A stretch of 13,686 bases of DNA. Origin: Methanosarcinaceae archaeon. GTDB taxonomy: Archaea > Halobacteriota > Methanosarcinia > Methanosarcinales > Methanosarcinaceae. This document shows positions 6,229-13,506 of this stretch, in pieces (the first letter of the stretch is position 1; each line of letters opens with the position of its first letter). The stretch is from assembly GCA_030655675.1 (NCBI GenBank), contig JAUSPM010000153.1, positions 1 to 13,686 of the forward strand, written 5' to 3'. The translations under genes were made by a program, and so were the position numbers. The notes under the pieces are model-generated. The model was not told where the DNA came from and did no database searches. It saw only the letters and a list, made by a program, of their open reading frames with translations.

Positions 6229-6693
6229 TCAATCTCGCCCAATTCTCATAAGCAAATACCCACCCATCGCAAAAAATCCAAAACCTACAGGAATTGCCCT
6301 GAAAGCATCAGACCACACAACAAACGAACTCACAGCCAGCAGAATGCCGCATACAAGCAGCCCCGCGCCTAGTATTTTAATATTCAATTTATACTCTACT
6401 TGCTCGCGTGCTAACTCATACAAGAATATCCCGACGCACAGCGCAGCCGCAACTGCCCAGGAAATTGTTCGGATCGATGGGGCAAAACCGCCATAGGATA
6501 ACATTGTCAACTGCTTGAGCACACTTACTGCTAGTGTGCCGTATGTCATGTCAAAATTCAGGTAGAACAGTGAAAATTTGATTCCCCAGCCTGTGCCATA
6601 TTGATATATTTCCCATGGTACTATCAGACATACGAGCGGAAGCAGTTTTCTTAGTGCAGGGATGTCGTTCTGGGTTATGGGTAATTCTTTCAT
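6229..6693 (-). CDS. Integral membrane protein of unknown function (154 residues)
   Basis: I do not recognise the family. The protein has a short cytoplasm-like N-terminus (MKELPITQND), then probable membrane segments at about residues 15-28, 76-93, 106-127 and 133-149. A loop of about 45 residues between the first two is rich in aromatic and Gly residues (YQYGTGWGIKFSLFYLNF). A short charged linker (YELAREQVEYKLN, 92-104) separates segments two and three, and the chain ends MRIGRD. No catalytic or metal-binding motif is evident. The gene is convergent with the AbiEi gene, and its 3' end abuts the truncated toxin stub with two bases between stops. The gene itself looks intact. On the minus strand AATATATG around 6710 may act as TATA box, which would leave almost no leader. 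Confidence 0.7.
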   Translation of the reverse strand: MKELPITQNDIPALRKLLPLVCLIVPWEIYQYGTGWGIKFSLFYLNFDMTYGTLAVSVLKQLTMLSYGGFAPSIRTISWAVAAALCVGIFLYELAREQVEYKLNIKILGAGLLVCGILLAVSSFVVWSDAFRAIPVGFGFFAMGGYLLMRIGRD

Positions 6694-6753
6694 GATGCCT
6701 GATATTCTCTCATATATTATTACTGTTCACTTTTCATTATAACACAACAACAA

Positions 6754-6870
6754 TATATATTTATATCAAATACTATATAGATTATCGAGAAAATCTTCGC
6801 TGACGCTCAGATTGATTCGCACTATATATTTATAAAATATATACTATTAAAAATAAGATAAACTGAGGGG
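6754..6870 (+). promoter_or_regulatory. Promoter and ribosome-binding site of the AbrB-PhoU gene, with duplicated TATA-rich sequence
   Basis: TATATATTTATA occurs twice, at 6754-6765 and 6823-6834. The second copy runs into TTTATAAA (6829-6836), which would place initiation near 6858-6860. GAGGGG (6865-6870) follows and has ribosome-binding character; its GAGG core ends seven bases before the ATA codon at 6876. Between the two TATA copies AATCT (6792-6796) and AGATT (6809-6813) form an inverted repeat, a possible regulator site. Confidence 0.45.
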
Positions 6871-6875
6871 TAACA

Positions 6876-7871
6876 ATAGAAACACGTAAAGTTCAGCAGA
6901 CAGGTGGTTCCACCTATATCATTTCACTGCCAAAACAGTGGGCTGACAAGGTAGGGATTGTGACAGGCTCGCGCGTATCACTTGCACCTCAGCCGGACGG
7001 TACGCTTTTAATAGACCCTATACACGGCTCTTCAACACCAAAAAGGAAGACTATTGATGTTAGTGACATTAAAGGGGATGCACTCACACGCGATACAATT
7101 GCTGCTTATCTTGCCGGCTATGACATAATCGAACTCACATCGAATCGTTTCTCATCAGGACAAAAGAAGGTCATCAGGGAGATATGCTACAAATTGATTG
7201 GACCTGAGATAATCGAAGAGACTGCAAAAAGTGTTGTTATCCAGGACCTTCTGAACCAAAACGAGATCTCCATAAAAAAGAGTGTACGTCGAATGTTCCT
7301 GATCGCAAATTCAATGCACAAGGATGCAGTAATCGCATTGAAGAGCAGCGACACAGATCTTGCACTGGATGTCATACAGAGAGATGATGACGTGGACAGG
7401 CTGTTCCTGCTAACTGCAAAACAGTTTCGATCGATCCTTCGTGGTGCACGTGTGCCCGACATATCTGAAATATCCATTGACGAATATCATGACCTGCGGA
7501 TGACAGCAGGCCCGCTTGAACGAATAGCAGACCATGCGCAAAAGATAGCAAAAGTTGCACACTCAATGCAAGATGTAATTCCTGAAGCCGTGATGGAGTT
7601 GACTGAAAAAGCAAGTGAAGCGTCACGAAAAATAGTGGCTGATAGTATTGATGCACTGTACAGTTCGAACGCGGTTCTTGCAAATCAGGTAATTGGGAAT
7701 ATCCATGAAATGCATTCGATGATAACTGAATTGAATGAATCACTTCTTACACTCGATTCACGCGAAATGGTAATCGCAATGCGAACAGTAGCAGACAGTA
7801 TTGACAGGATTGGGGATTACGGCGCAAACATTGCCGAGATAGCCATTAATTCTGCAATGGCAGGTAAATAG
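6876..7871 (+). CDS. AbrB-PhoU phosphate-uptake regulator, probable non-canonical start
   Basis: Archaeal PhoU proteins of this type join an N-terminal SpoVT/AbrB DNA-binding domain to two PhoU helical domains and are thought to regulate phosphate transport. From codon ATA 6876 the frame reads (M)ETRKVQQTGGSTYIISLP, then KQWADKVGIVTGSRVSL, a complete AbrB domain (about residues 1-48). PhoU-like helices follow (about 115-205 and 215-325), ending at TAG, for 331 residues. The first ordinary start codon, GTG 6960, would delete most of the AbrB domain. Upstream the frame closes at TGA 6864-6866, and no ATG, GTG or TTG lies between. GAGG at 6865-6868 is correctly spaced for ATA. Either AUA is used as start or an ATG has been altered by mutation or sequencing error. 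No pst transport genes are adjacent. Confidence 0.82.
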   Translation: METRKVQQTGGSTYIISLPKQWADKVGIVTGSRVSLAPQPDGTLLIDPIHGSSTPKRKTIDVSDIKGDALTRDTIAAYLAGYDIIELTSNRFSSGQKKVIREICYKLIGPEIIEETAKSVVIQDLLNQNEISIKKSVRRMFLIANSMHKDAVIALKSSDTDLALDVIQRDDDVDRLFLLTAKQFRSILRGARVPDISEISIDEYHDLRMTAGPLERIADHAQKIAKVAHSMQDVIPEAVMELTEKASEASRKIVADSIDALYSSNAVLANQVIGNIHEMHSMITELNESLLTLDSREMVIAMRTVADSIDRIGDYGANIAEIAINSAMAGK

Positions 7872-7992
7872 TAATCACTATAACAATCACCATATTAATT
7901 ACCATGAGAAAACTATAACTGAAAAAGATTTAAACTACAAAGTAATCTAGAATAGCAGCAATTATGATCTAAATCTTAATTTAAATATTGAC

Positions 7993-8040
7993 TTTATACT
8001 AAATTTAACCTTAACCTTAATTTCACCATGTTATTGGAGG
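7993..8040 (+). promoter_or_regulatory. Promoter and strong ribosome-binding site of the Era-like GTPase cluster
   Basis: TTTATA at 7993-7998 is a fitting TATA box with expected initiation near 8022. GGAGG at 8036-8040 lies six bases before ATG 8047. Between them TTAACC is repeated in tandem (8005-8020 as TTAACC TTAACC TTAA). Further upstream AAGATTTA (7925-7932) and TAAATCTT (7970-7977) form an eight-base inverted repeat of unknown meaning in AT-rich DNA. Confidence 0.5.
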
Positions 8041-8046
8041 GAATAG

Positions 8047-8682
8047 ATGGGCGTAATAAAATCATTCAAAAAAAATTTCGCAGGACTTTTCAAAAAACTA
8101 TTCAACAAACAGAATGCACGTATCGGTATATATGGTCCTCCCAATGCTGGAAAAACGACTCTTGCCAATAGGATATTGAGGGATTGGACTGGAGATGCAA
8201 TGGGCTCAGTTTCACACGTTGCACACGAAACCAGGCGTGCAAGGCGGCGAGAGGGTGTTACCATCAAGACAAACGGTAATTCTATCACTCTGGATATAAT
8301 TGATACTCCGGGACTTGCCACCAAGATTGATTTTCAGGATTTTATGGCAGCAGGCATGGAAGTGGGCGAAGCTAAACGGAGGGCAAAAGAGGCAACAGAA
8401 GGTGTAATCGAAGCTGTGAAATGGCTTGAGAACCTTGATGGTGTGATACTTGTCATGGACGCGACCGAAGACCCATTTACGCAGGTCAATGTCACAGTTA
8501 TCGGAAACATGGAAGCACGCAATCTTCCGCTGTTGATCGCAGCCAACAAGGTAGATCTGGAAAATTCATCCCCGACAACAATCAGGGATGCATTCCCACA
8601 GCATCCAATGGTCGCAATATCGGCACTGGAAGGCAAAAACATCGATACTCTTTATGAAGAGATTGCAAAACGGTTCGGGTGA
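8047..8682 (+). CDS. Archaeal Era-like GTP-binding protein
   Basis: This 211-residue TRAFAC-class GTPase has all nucleotide-binding motifs in order: G1 GPPNAGKT (30-37), a likely switch I Thr in HVAHETRR (57-64), G3 DTPG (86-89), G4 NKVD (167-170) and G5 SAL (192-194). It lacks the C-terminal KH RNA-binding domain of bacterial Era. Instead the first 22 residues form a basic, aromatic helix (VIKSFKKNFAGLFKKLFNK), suited to membrane or RNA contact. In many euryarchaea this GTPase is followed by DUF2073, as here, and neither has a settled function. It starts a five-gene cluster and has the strongest ribosome-binding site in the window. Its stop TGA lies inside the GGTGA that serves the next gene, which points to coupled translation. 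Confidence 0.9.
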   Translation: MGVIKSFKKNFAGLFKKLFNKQNARIGIYGPPNAGKTTLANRILRDWTGDAMGSVSHVAHETRRARRREGVTIKTNGNSITLDIIDTPGLATKIDFQDFMAAGMEVGEAKRRAKEATEGVIEAVKWLENLDGVILVMDATEDPFTQVNVTVIGNMEARNLPLLIAANKVDLENSSPTTIRDAFPQHPMVAISALEGKNIDTLYEEIAKRFG

Positions 8683-8687
8683 TTGAT

Positions 8688-9050
8688 ATGGATGGCATTC
8701 AAATGGATCTCATATCAGAAGATATGTTGGCTGGAATGGCTCCTGTGGAAAAGGTCAGGTTCATCATTGATGAGGTCAAAAGCGGAAAGATACTCGTGCT
8801 TGAAAAAGGCTTGACACCTGAAGAAGAAGCACATCTGATCGAGATAACGATGTCTCAGATCGAGCCGGATGAATTTTCAGGCATTGAGATGGAAAGTTAT
8901 CCTTTCAAAATTGACAATTCATTGATCGGAAAACTGTTCAAAAAGAATACGATACGAACAAGACTTACAGTCATAGGACCTGCAAATCAACTAAAAACGC
9001 TTAAGAGAGACCGTAACCTGATAAGTGCGCTTGTTTCATCAAAAAAATAG
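8688..9050 (+). CDS. DUF2073 family protein, partner of the Era-like GTPase
   Basis: This small soluble protein (120 residues from ATG 8688) matches the DUF2073 family: GIQMDLISEDML, then EKVRFIIDEVKSGKILVLEKGLTPEEEAHLIE, then SQIEPDEFSGIEMESYP and a basic end (LFKKNTIRTRLTVIGPANQLKTLKRDRN). An alternative GTG at 8679 overlaps the GTPase stop. ATG 8688 is preferred because GGTGA (8678-8682) lies five bases ahead and the family's conserved segment begins right there. The function is unknown. The constant pairing with the Era-like GTPase in archaea suggests an effector, regulator or complex partner, which is inference. The proteins share positive, Phe-rich stretches such as LIGKLFKKN. Confidence 0.85.
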   Translation: MDGIQMDLISEDMLAGMAPVEKVRFIIDEVKSGKILVLEKGLTPEEEAHLIEITMSQIEPDEFSGIEMESYPFKIDNSLIGKLFKKNTIRTRLTVIGPANQLKTLKRDRNLISALVSSKK

Positions 9051-9064
9051 TTGTGTGAATTTTA

Positions 9065-9571
9065 ATGGGAACTACTGAAGATATCGAAAATATCCTATCC
9101 CATCCACAATCAATATCATCTTTTGAGATGGGGCGGGATGATGTTAATGTATTGTGCACACGTGGTAAGGTCACAGTTTGGTTTGGACGTCAGGTTCCGG
9201 ATTATGTGATAGGTCAGGTCTTGATCGGCATTTCCAGTGCAGATGCATTATCAGTGTATGAATTTGATATTGTTTGTCCTTTTGAAGAGATCAGTGATTA
9301 TGAGAGTCATGGATATGTACTTGTATCCTATGCTAAAACAGACAATGGATACAGGACAACATTCAATGTTCCGTTTAGCAGCAAGATAGCGCTTTTCCAT
9401 CTTTCAGAAGTGATCAGCAAAGAGCTTAAGAACAAAAACGTTAAAATAGATATATACTGGACTGGTAATGATGCTGACATTGTATTGTTATATGATGAAC
9501 TTAGCAATATTGATGGATGGAAACTTAAACAGATCAAATATAAGATGAAAGATGAAGGCAAAGACAAGTAG
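9065..9571 (+). CDS. Hypothetical protein, third gene of the GTPase cluster
   Basis: I do not recognise this 168-residue protein. It is soluble, mildly acidic to neutral, and of mixed alpha/beta composition with several short hydrophobic strands (VNVLCTRGKVTVWFG at about 27-41, YVIGQVLIGI, VYEFDIVCPF, GYVLVSYAK, VKIDIYWTG, ADIVLLYDEL). It ends in a lysine-rich tail (KLKQIKYKMKDEGKDK). There are no membrane segments, no Cys clusters and no nucleotide-binding loop. In several archaea the Era-like GTPase and DUF2073 genes are accompanied by a zinc-ribbon protein; this one has no zinc-ribbon cysteines, so it is not that partner. It starts 14 bases after DUF2073 and ends 25 bases before the hexuloisomerase gene, so it is probably co-transcribed with both. 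It may be lineage specific. Confidence 0.72.
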   Translation: MGTTEDIENILSHPQSISSFEMGRDDVNVLCTRGKVTVWFGRQVPDYVIGQVLIGISSADALSVYEFDIVCPFEEISDYESHGYVLVSYAKTDNGYRTTFNVPFSSKIALFHLSEVISKELKNKNVKIDIYWTGNDADIVLLYDELSNIDGWKLKQIKYKMKDEGKDK

Positions 9572-9596
9572 AATCGCTAAAAGAGGCAAATAATAA

Positions 9597-10205
9597 ATGA
9601 GAGAATTACCTAAAACCGATTGTAATAATCTATTATCATCAATGGAACTTATGTCAAAACACATCCACGGCGTAGCCAATGAGATTGAAGTGGATAATAT
9701 CAAGAAGATGCTTGCCGACATATTGAATGCAAACTGTATCTTTGTGATGGGTGCCGGACGTTCCGGTCTGGTTGCAAAGGCGTTTGCGATGAGGCTTATG
9801 CATCTTGGATTTAGCGTTTACGTGGTGGGAGAATCTACCACACCATCTGTTAAAACGAATGATGTCGTGGTCGCAATATCGGGTTCAGGCGAGACGCGTT
9901 CAATGGCCGACCTTGGAAAGATCGCAAAGGAGATCGGGTCAAAACTGATAACCGTAACATCTAACAGAGATTCAACACTTGGGAAGTTGGCAGATACCGT
10001 TGCTTTGATACCGGGCAGGACAAAGGAAGATGCCGGAGGGTATCTTGAGAGGCACATGCGTGGTGAGTATTCACATCTGACACCTCTCGGAACATCATTT
10101 GAGATCACAGCCCTCGTGTTTTTGGATGCTGTTATTGCTGAATTGATATCAATCACAGGCGCATCCGAGGACGACCTTAAGTCCAGGCATACAATTTTGG
10201 AATAA
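9597..10205 (+). CDS. hxlB: 6-phospho-3-hexuloisomerase
   Basis: This 202-residue SIS-domain protein of the PHI family interconverts 3-hexulose 6-phosphate and fructose 6-phosphate. In archaea lacking a pentose phosphate pathway, PHI works with hexulose-6-phosphate synthase in reverse to make ribulose 5-phosphate, releasing formaldehyde. Seen motifs are phosphosugar-binding GAGRSG (52-57), SGSGET (95-100), the ITVTSNRDSTLGKLAD segment (118-133), PLGTSFE with the family's conserved Glu (163-169), and the closing RHTILE with its His (197-202). The last stretch and the overall length match PHI rather than general SIS isomerases. No synthase or Fae gene is in the window. It is the fourth gene of the cluster and lies 16 bases before the aminotransferase gene. 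Confidence 0.92.
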   Translation: MRELPKTDCNNLLSSMELMSKHIHGVANEIEVDNIKKMLADILNANCIFVMGAGRSGLVAKAFAMRLMHLGFSVYVVGESTTPSVKTNDVVVAISGSGETRSMADLGKIAKEIGSKLITVTSNRDSTLGKLADTVALIPGRTKEDAGGYLERHMRGEYSHLTPLGTSFEITALVFLDAVIAELISITGASEDDLKSRHTILE

Positions 10206-10221
10206 GGAAAGGTGAAGTATC

Positions 10222-11334
10222 ATGGCTGATACGAAATTTGCACAAAGGGTTCTGGATATAGACATATCCGGCATTCGAAAGATATTCGAAGCCGCAGGCT
10301 CGGATGCAATAAATCTCGGACTCGGTCAACCTGATTTTGATACACCGTCTCACATACGCCAGGCAGCTATTGATGCTATAAACGAAGGGTTCACAGGCTA
10401 CACATTCGGTTCAGGGATTGTGGAACTTCGAGAGGCACTGAGCCATAAGTTCAAGGAGGAGAATGGTTTTGATGTTTCGCCTGATGAGGTTATAGTTACA
10501 TCAGGTGCATCCGAGGCGCTTGAGATCGCAATCGCTGCACTTGTCAATCCTGGTGATGAGGTGCTGATTGCAAACCCAGGTTTTGTATCCTATAATGCAT
10601 TGACCAAGATGATGGGCGGTCGTGTTGTCAGTGTACCGCTTGGCGAGGATCTGACAATGCGCCCGGAGGATGTGATGGAGCGGATAACTCCAAAAACCAA
10701 GGTGCTCATTGTTAACTCCCCCTCCAATCCCACAGGTGGGGTACAGACAAGGGATGATATGAAAGCATTTGCGGATATTGCGGATGACCACAATATCACG
10801 ATCATTTCAGATGAGGTGTATGAACATTTCATTTATGAGGGTGAGCACGTAAGTCCTGCACAGTATTCAGACAATGTTATTACGGTAAATGCGACTTCAA
10901 AAACATATTCAATGACAGGCTGGCGGCTTGGGTATGTCGCTGCAAAGCGTGAGTATACGGAACAGATGTTAAAAGTGCATCAGTATGTTCAGGCATGTGC
11001 TAATTCGATCGCACAAAAAGCTGCACTTGCAGCCATCACAGGACCGATGGAACCGGTAATCGCTATGCGTGATGAATTCAAAAAACGGCGAGATGTTCTG
11101 GTTGATGGTCTGAACGGGATGGGTTTGAAATGTGCTCTTCCAAAAGGTGCGTTCTATGCATTCCCTGAAGTTTCGGATTCGGCAGAAGTTGCTACAAAAT
11201 TTATTTCTAACGGGGTTGTTGTTGTTCCGGGCACGGCATTTGGGGATAGGGGTGATGGTTACATACGAATTTCGTATGCAGCATCGATGGCTGATATAGA
11301 ACGGGCACTTGGTATAATGGAACGTGTTTTGTAA
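10222..11334 (+). CDS. Class I/II PLP-dependent aminotransferase (aspartate aminotransferase-like)
   Basis: This is a 370-residue fold-type I aminotransferase, close in layout to archaeal aspartate/aromatic aminotransferases of subgroup I-gamma. Visible residues are NLGLGQPDFDTP (31-42), the substrate-contact region GYTFGSGIVELR (59-70), cofactor-binding Asn in NSPSNPTGG (165-173, N169), SDEVY (196-200, D197 and Y200), the Schiff-base Lys in SKTYSMTGWRLGY (226-238, K227) and the carboxylate-binding Arg in YIRISYA (R349). All catalytic residues are present. Substrate cannot be fixed from sequence; aspartate, alanine or aromatic/branched-chain 2-oxoacids are all possible. It is the last gene of the five-gene run, with an AGGAAAGGTGA ribosome-binding region before the ATG. 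Its stop is followed within a few bases by a shared 3' region with nog1. Confidence 0.92.
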   Translation: MADTKFAQRVLDIDISGIRKIFEAAGSDAINLGLGQPDFDTPSHIRQAAIDAINEGFTGYTFGSGIVELREALSHKFKEENGFDVSPDEVIVTSGASEALEIAIAALVNPGDEVLIANPGFVSYNALTKMMGGRVVSVPLGEDLTMRPEDVMERITPKTKVLIVNSPSNPTGGVQTRDDMKAFADIADDHNITIISDEVYEHFIYEGEHVSPAQYSDNVITVNATSKTYSMTGWRLGYVAAKREYTEQMLKVHQYVQACANSIAQKAALAAITGPMEPVIAMRDEFKKRRDVLVDGLNGMGLKCALPKGAFYAFPEVSDSAEVATKFISNGVVVVPGTAFGDRGDGYIRISYAASMADIERALGIMERVL

Positions 11335-11363
11335 AAAAAGGTATAAGGGTTAGTATTTAACCC
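11333..11363 (-). terminator. Hairpin terminator between convergent aminotransferase and nog1 genes
   Basis: GGGTTA (11347-11352) and TAACCC (11358-11363) form a perfect six-pair stem with a five-base loop. Read on the minus strand, the stem is followed by a run of seven T (complement of 11333-11339), as expected of a terminator for nog1. On the plus strand no T-run follows, so its role for the aminotransferase transcript is less clear. Confidence 0.5.
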
Positions 11364-11376
11364 GCGGTATATGAAA

Positions 11377-12399
11377 TTATACATCCCAACTATCTGAATC
11401 GAACTCCATCGATGATTCTTCGGGTTCATCCGGCTGTAATTTCTTCTTTTCATCGATCATATCAAGCAGTTTGTTGACCACGAGGTCAATACCTTCACCT
11501 GTTGCGGTTGACATTTTCATGTCAACAAAATCGAGTTCTTTGAACGCCGGCAAGTCGGATTTATTTGCAACAACAATGATCGGCAGGTCAAATTGTTCCC
11601 TTACCTCATCAAGCATGCGTTTTTGATCAGATATCTCATAACCGCATGTCTCACTAGCATCAAGAATGAAAAGTACAACAGCATCGAGATATTTCAGTGC
11701 AGTGATCGCCTGCAGTTCGATATCGTTCCGGTCTGCCATTGGTCTGTCAAGCAGACCAGGGGTGTCAAGTACCTGATACCTGTCATATTTTCTTAAAAAA
11801 TGACCTATTGTAACTCCTTTTGTTGTGAAAGGATAGGGTGCGATTTCCGGGTTTGCGCCTGTTATTGCAGAAACAAAACTGGATTTTCCAACATTGGGAT
11901 ATCCTGCGACCACAATAGTAGGTTCATCGTCGACCGATGGCAGTTTTCGCAAGATATTCCTTGCATCATTTAACATTATCAGGTTCTTGCTGATGGATTT
12001 TATGATGGAAGCCATTCTTCCGAATGCTTCTTTTCGAAGACCCATTGGGTCACGATCTTTTCGCATTTTTCCAACATAGTCTCTTGAGATATCATGGATC
12101 TTACCACTTGCCCAGTCAACGGAGCCAAGTGACATTCTCATGTTGTCAACGCCAACAAGTATGTCTGTGAGTTCATAGTAAAATCGAGGCAGATCATCAA
12201 AATTTGGGAAACGCCTGACAATGTTTGCCAGGTTATCGGATAGAACGTTTGCAGCTGTCAATAGCATTGACTCCTCTGCTTTACGACCACTGGTCCTGCC
12301 AGTGATCTGCTTGCCGGACCTTGCCCTTGAAGCACGTTTAAATGCTTTGTCGATCAGTTCATCCGATGTGGGAACTGTGTGTATCTTCTCAAATATCAT
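11377..12399 (-). CDS. NOG1-family GTPase (ribosome biogenesis)
   Basis: This 340-residue archaeal NOG1 homologue belongs to the OBG/NOG1 GTPases that act in large ribosomal subunit assembly. The N-terminal helical domain (about 1-155) carries the NOG1-type stretch LPRFYYELTDILVGVDNMRM (70-89), just ahead of the G domain. G motifs are G1 GYPNVGKS (166-173), G2 in PFTTKG (190-195), G3 DTPG (212-215), G4 NKSD (279-282) and G5 around STATGEG (297-303). The C-terminus is a short acidic tail (from about 322, ending FDSDSWDV). It lacks the long eukaryotic C-terminal extension, as usual in archaea. An AGGAAAC sequence precedes the ATG by a few bases. A foldable element lies upstream in the divergent region shared with the HTH-CBS gene. 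Confidence 0.92.
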   Translation of the reverse strand: MIFEKIHTVPTSDELIDKAFKRASRARSGKQITGRTSGRKAEESMLLTAANVLSDNLANIVRRFPNFDDLPRFYYELTDILVGVDNMRMSLGSVDWASGKIHDISRDYVGKMRKDRDPMGLRKEAFGRMASIIKSISKNLIMLNDARNILRKLPSVDDEPTIVVAGYPNVGKSSFVSAITGANPEIAPYPFTTKGVTIGHFLRKYDRYQVLDTPGLLDRPMADRNDIELQAITALKYLDAVVLFILDASETCGYEISDQKRMLDEVREQFDLPIIVVANKSDLPAFKELDFVDMKMSTATGEGIDLVVNKLLDMIDEKKKLQPDEPEESSMEFDSDSWDV

Positions 12400-12426
12400 G
12401 TTTCCTTGTATTTAGTAATATTATAT

Positions 12427-12485
12427 AGTTTGAGTAAATCTATCGTAAGGGTGGATTAACTCACCCCGCTTATCAGGCTCAAACT
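12427..12485. other. Extended stem-loop in the nog1/HTH-CBS divergent region
   Basis: AGTTTGAG (12427-12434) pairs perfectly with CTCAAACT (12478-12485). Inside, TAAG (12446-12449) can pair with CTTA (12469-12472) and GGTG (12450-12453) with CACC (12462-12465), closing an eight-base loop. The element is more GC-rich than its surroundings. A perfect 12-base palindrome AGATATATATCT follows at 12492-12503. If nog1 transcription starts beyond about 12485 the fold would be in its 5' leader; with the nearer TATA box (TATATAA region near 12422-12428) it would be promoter DNA instead. Confidence 0.4.
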
Positions 12486-12577
12486 CGTGGAAGATATATA
12501 TCTCTGTTCCTTAAATACAAAAATATATTAAAAGGAAATCATCTCCATAATTATCATCCATGTTAAATTCACAATAT

Positions 12578-12623
12578 GTATATATACAACCTTTGAGTAA
12601 ATATTATCATCAAAAAATGGTGA
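12578..12623 (+). promoter_or_regulatory. Promoter, repeat and ribosome-binding site of the HTH-CBS gene
   Basis: GTATATATAC (12578-12587) is a palindromic TATA box, with initiation expected near 12608-12610. GGTGA (12619-12623) is seven bases before ATG 12631. Just downstream of the TATA box, TTTGAGTAAAT (12592-12602) exactly repeats 12429-12439, the latter lying at the nog1 promoter. The shared 11-base sequence may be a common operator for the two divergent genes. Confidence 0.5.
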
Positions 12624-12630
12624 TTTATAA

Positions 12631-13506
12631 ATGGAACTTACTTCGATTCAAAAGGATATTTTAATTGCTCTTATTAATCTGCAAAGACAAAAAGACCGCG
12701 CAGTGAAAGGTGAAGAGATTGCAAATCTTATAAATCGCAATCCTGGTACAGTCCGTAACCAGATGCAATCTCTTAAGGTACTTGGTCTGGTTGAGGGTGT
12801 ACCGGGTCCAAAAGGTGGATATAAGGCAACAGGCGGTGCATATGATGCACTGCATGTAAGTGAAATGGAAAATGAGGCTGTTGTTCCTATATATAAGAAT
12901 GATAAATTAGTCAAGGATACGACAGCAGCAGAGATTAGTTTTACAACTATGAGGCACCCAGAACTTTGCAACAGCATGGTGCGCATACTTGGCAATATCA
13001 AGGATTTTGTTCAGGGAGACATGGTCCAGATAGGTCCGACCCCTGTGAACCATTTGATCGTTCGTGGAGAAGTTATTGGTCGTGACGATAGCCAGAATTC
13101 ATTACTTTTCTCAATAACAGAGATGGTTTCCCTTCCCAAAAAATCTGTTAAGCATTATGTCAAAAAGGTCACCACATATGTCAATGTCAATGCAAATATT
13201 CAGGAAGCTGCCAGAGTTCTTGTGAGGAACAATATACACGGGGCACCTGTTGAAGAAAAGGGAGAGATCGTTGGAGTTGTTACGTTCACAGATATCGGTG
13301 GCGCTCTTGCAAATGGCAGAACAACATTGAAGGCCAGGGACATAATGACAAAAGATCTTATATCAGTGGATGGCGATGCTCCTTTGTATGAGGCTGTGAA
13401 AAAATTTAACGAACACAAGATTGGACGCTTGGTCGTTATGATTGACGGTGTACCAAAAGGTATTTTATCAAAAACAGATGTCTTGAATGAGTTGGCTGTC
13501 TATTAA
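12631..13506 (+). CDS. HTH and CBS-domain regulator
   Basis: This is a 291-residue archaeal regulator with three parts. Residues 1-75 form a winged helix (LTSIQKDILIALINLQ, then GEEIANLINRNPGTVRNQMQSLKVLGLVEGVPGPKGGYKAT), which should bind DNA. Residues about 83-170 are a connecting beta-rich domain (DTTAAEISFTTM, GDMVQIGPTPVNHLIVRGEVIG). Residues about 174-291 are a CBS pair: the first has NANIQEAARVLVRNNIHGAPVEEKGEIVGVVTFTDI, and the second has RDIMTKDLISVDGDAPLYEAVKKFNEHKIGRLVVM and GILSKTDVL. CBS pairs usually sense adenine nucleotides or S-adenosylmethionine, so a regulator responding to energy or methyl status is plausible; ligand and targets are unknown. It is divergent from nog1 and may control itself through repeats in the shared region. 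Confidence 0.87.
   Translation: MELTSIQKDILIALINLQRQKDRAVKGEEIANLINRNPGTVRNQMQSLKVLGLVEGVPGPKGGYKATGGAYDALHVSEMENEAVVPIYKNDKLVKDTTAAEISFTTMRHPELCNSMVRILGNIKDFVQGDMVQIGPTPVNHLIVRGEVIGRDDSQNSLLFSITEMVSLPKKSVKHYVKKVTTYVNVNANIQEAARVLVRNNIHGAPVEEKGEIVGVVTFTDIGGALANGRTTLKARDIMTKDLISVDGDAPLYEAVKKFNEHKIGRLVVMIDGVPKGILSKTDVLNELAVY

Noticed and set aside
6960..7871. Short version of the PhoU regulator starting at GTG 6960
   Set aside because: It would remove most of the AbrB domain, which is clearly encoded in the same frame upstream with a ribosome-binding site; no ribosome-binding site precedes the GTG.
8679..9050. GTG 8679 as start of the DUF2073 gene
   Set aside because: ATG 8688 has GGTGA five bases ahead and starts right at the family's conserved residues; the GTG has no ribosome-binding site.
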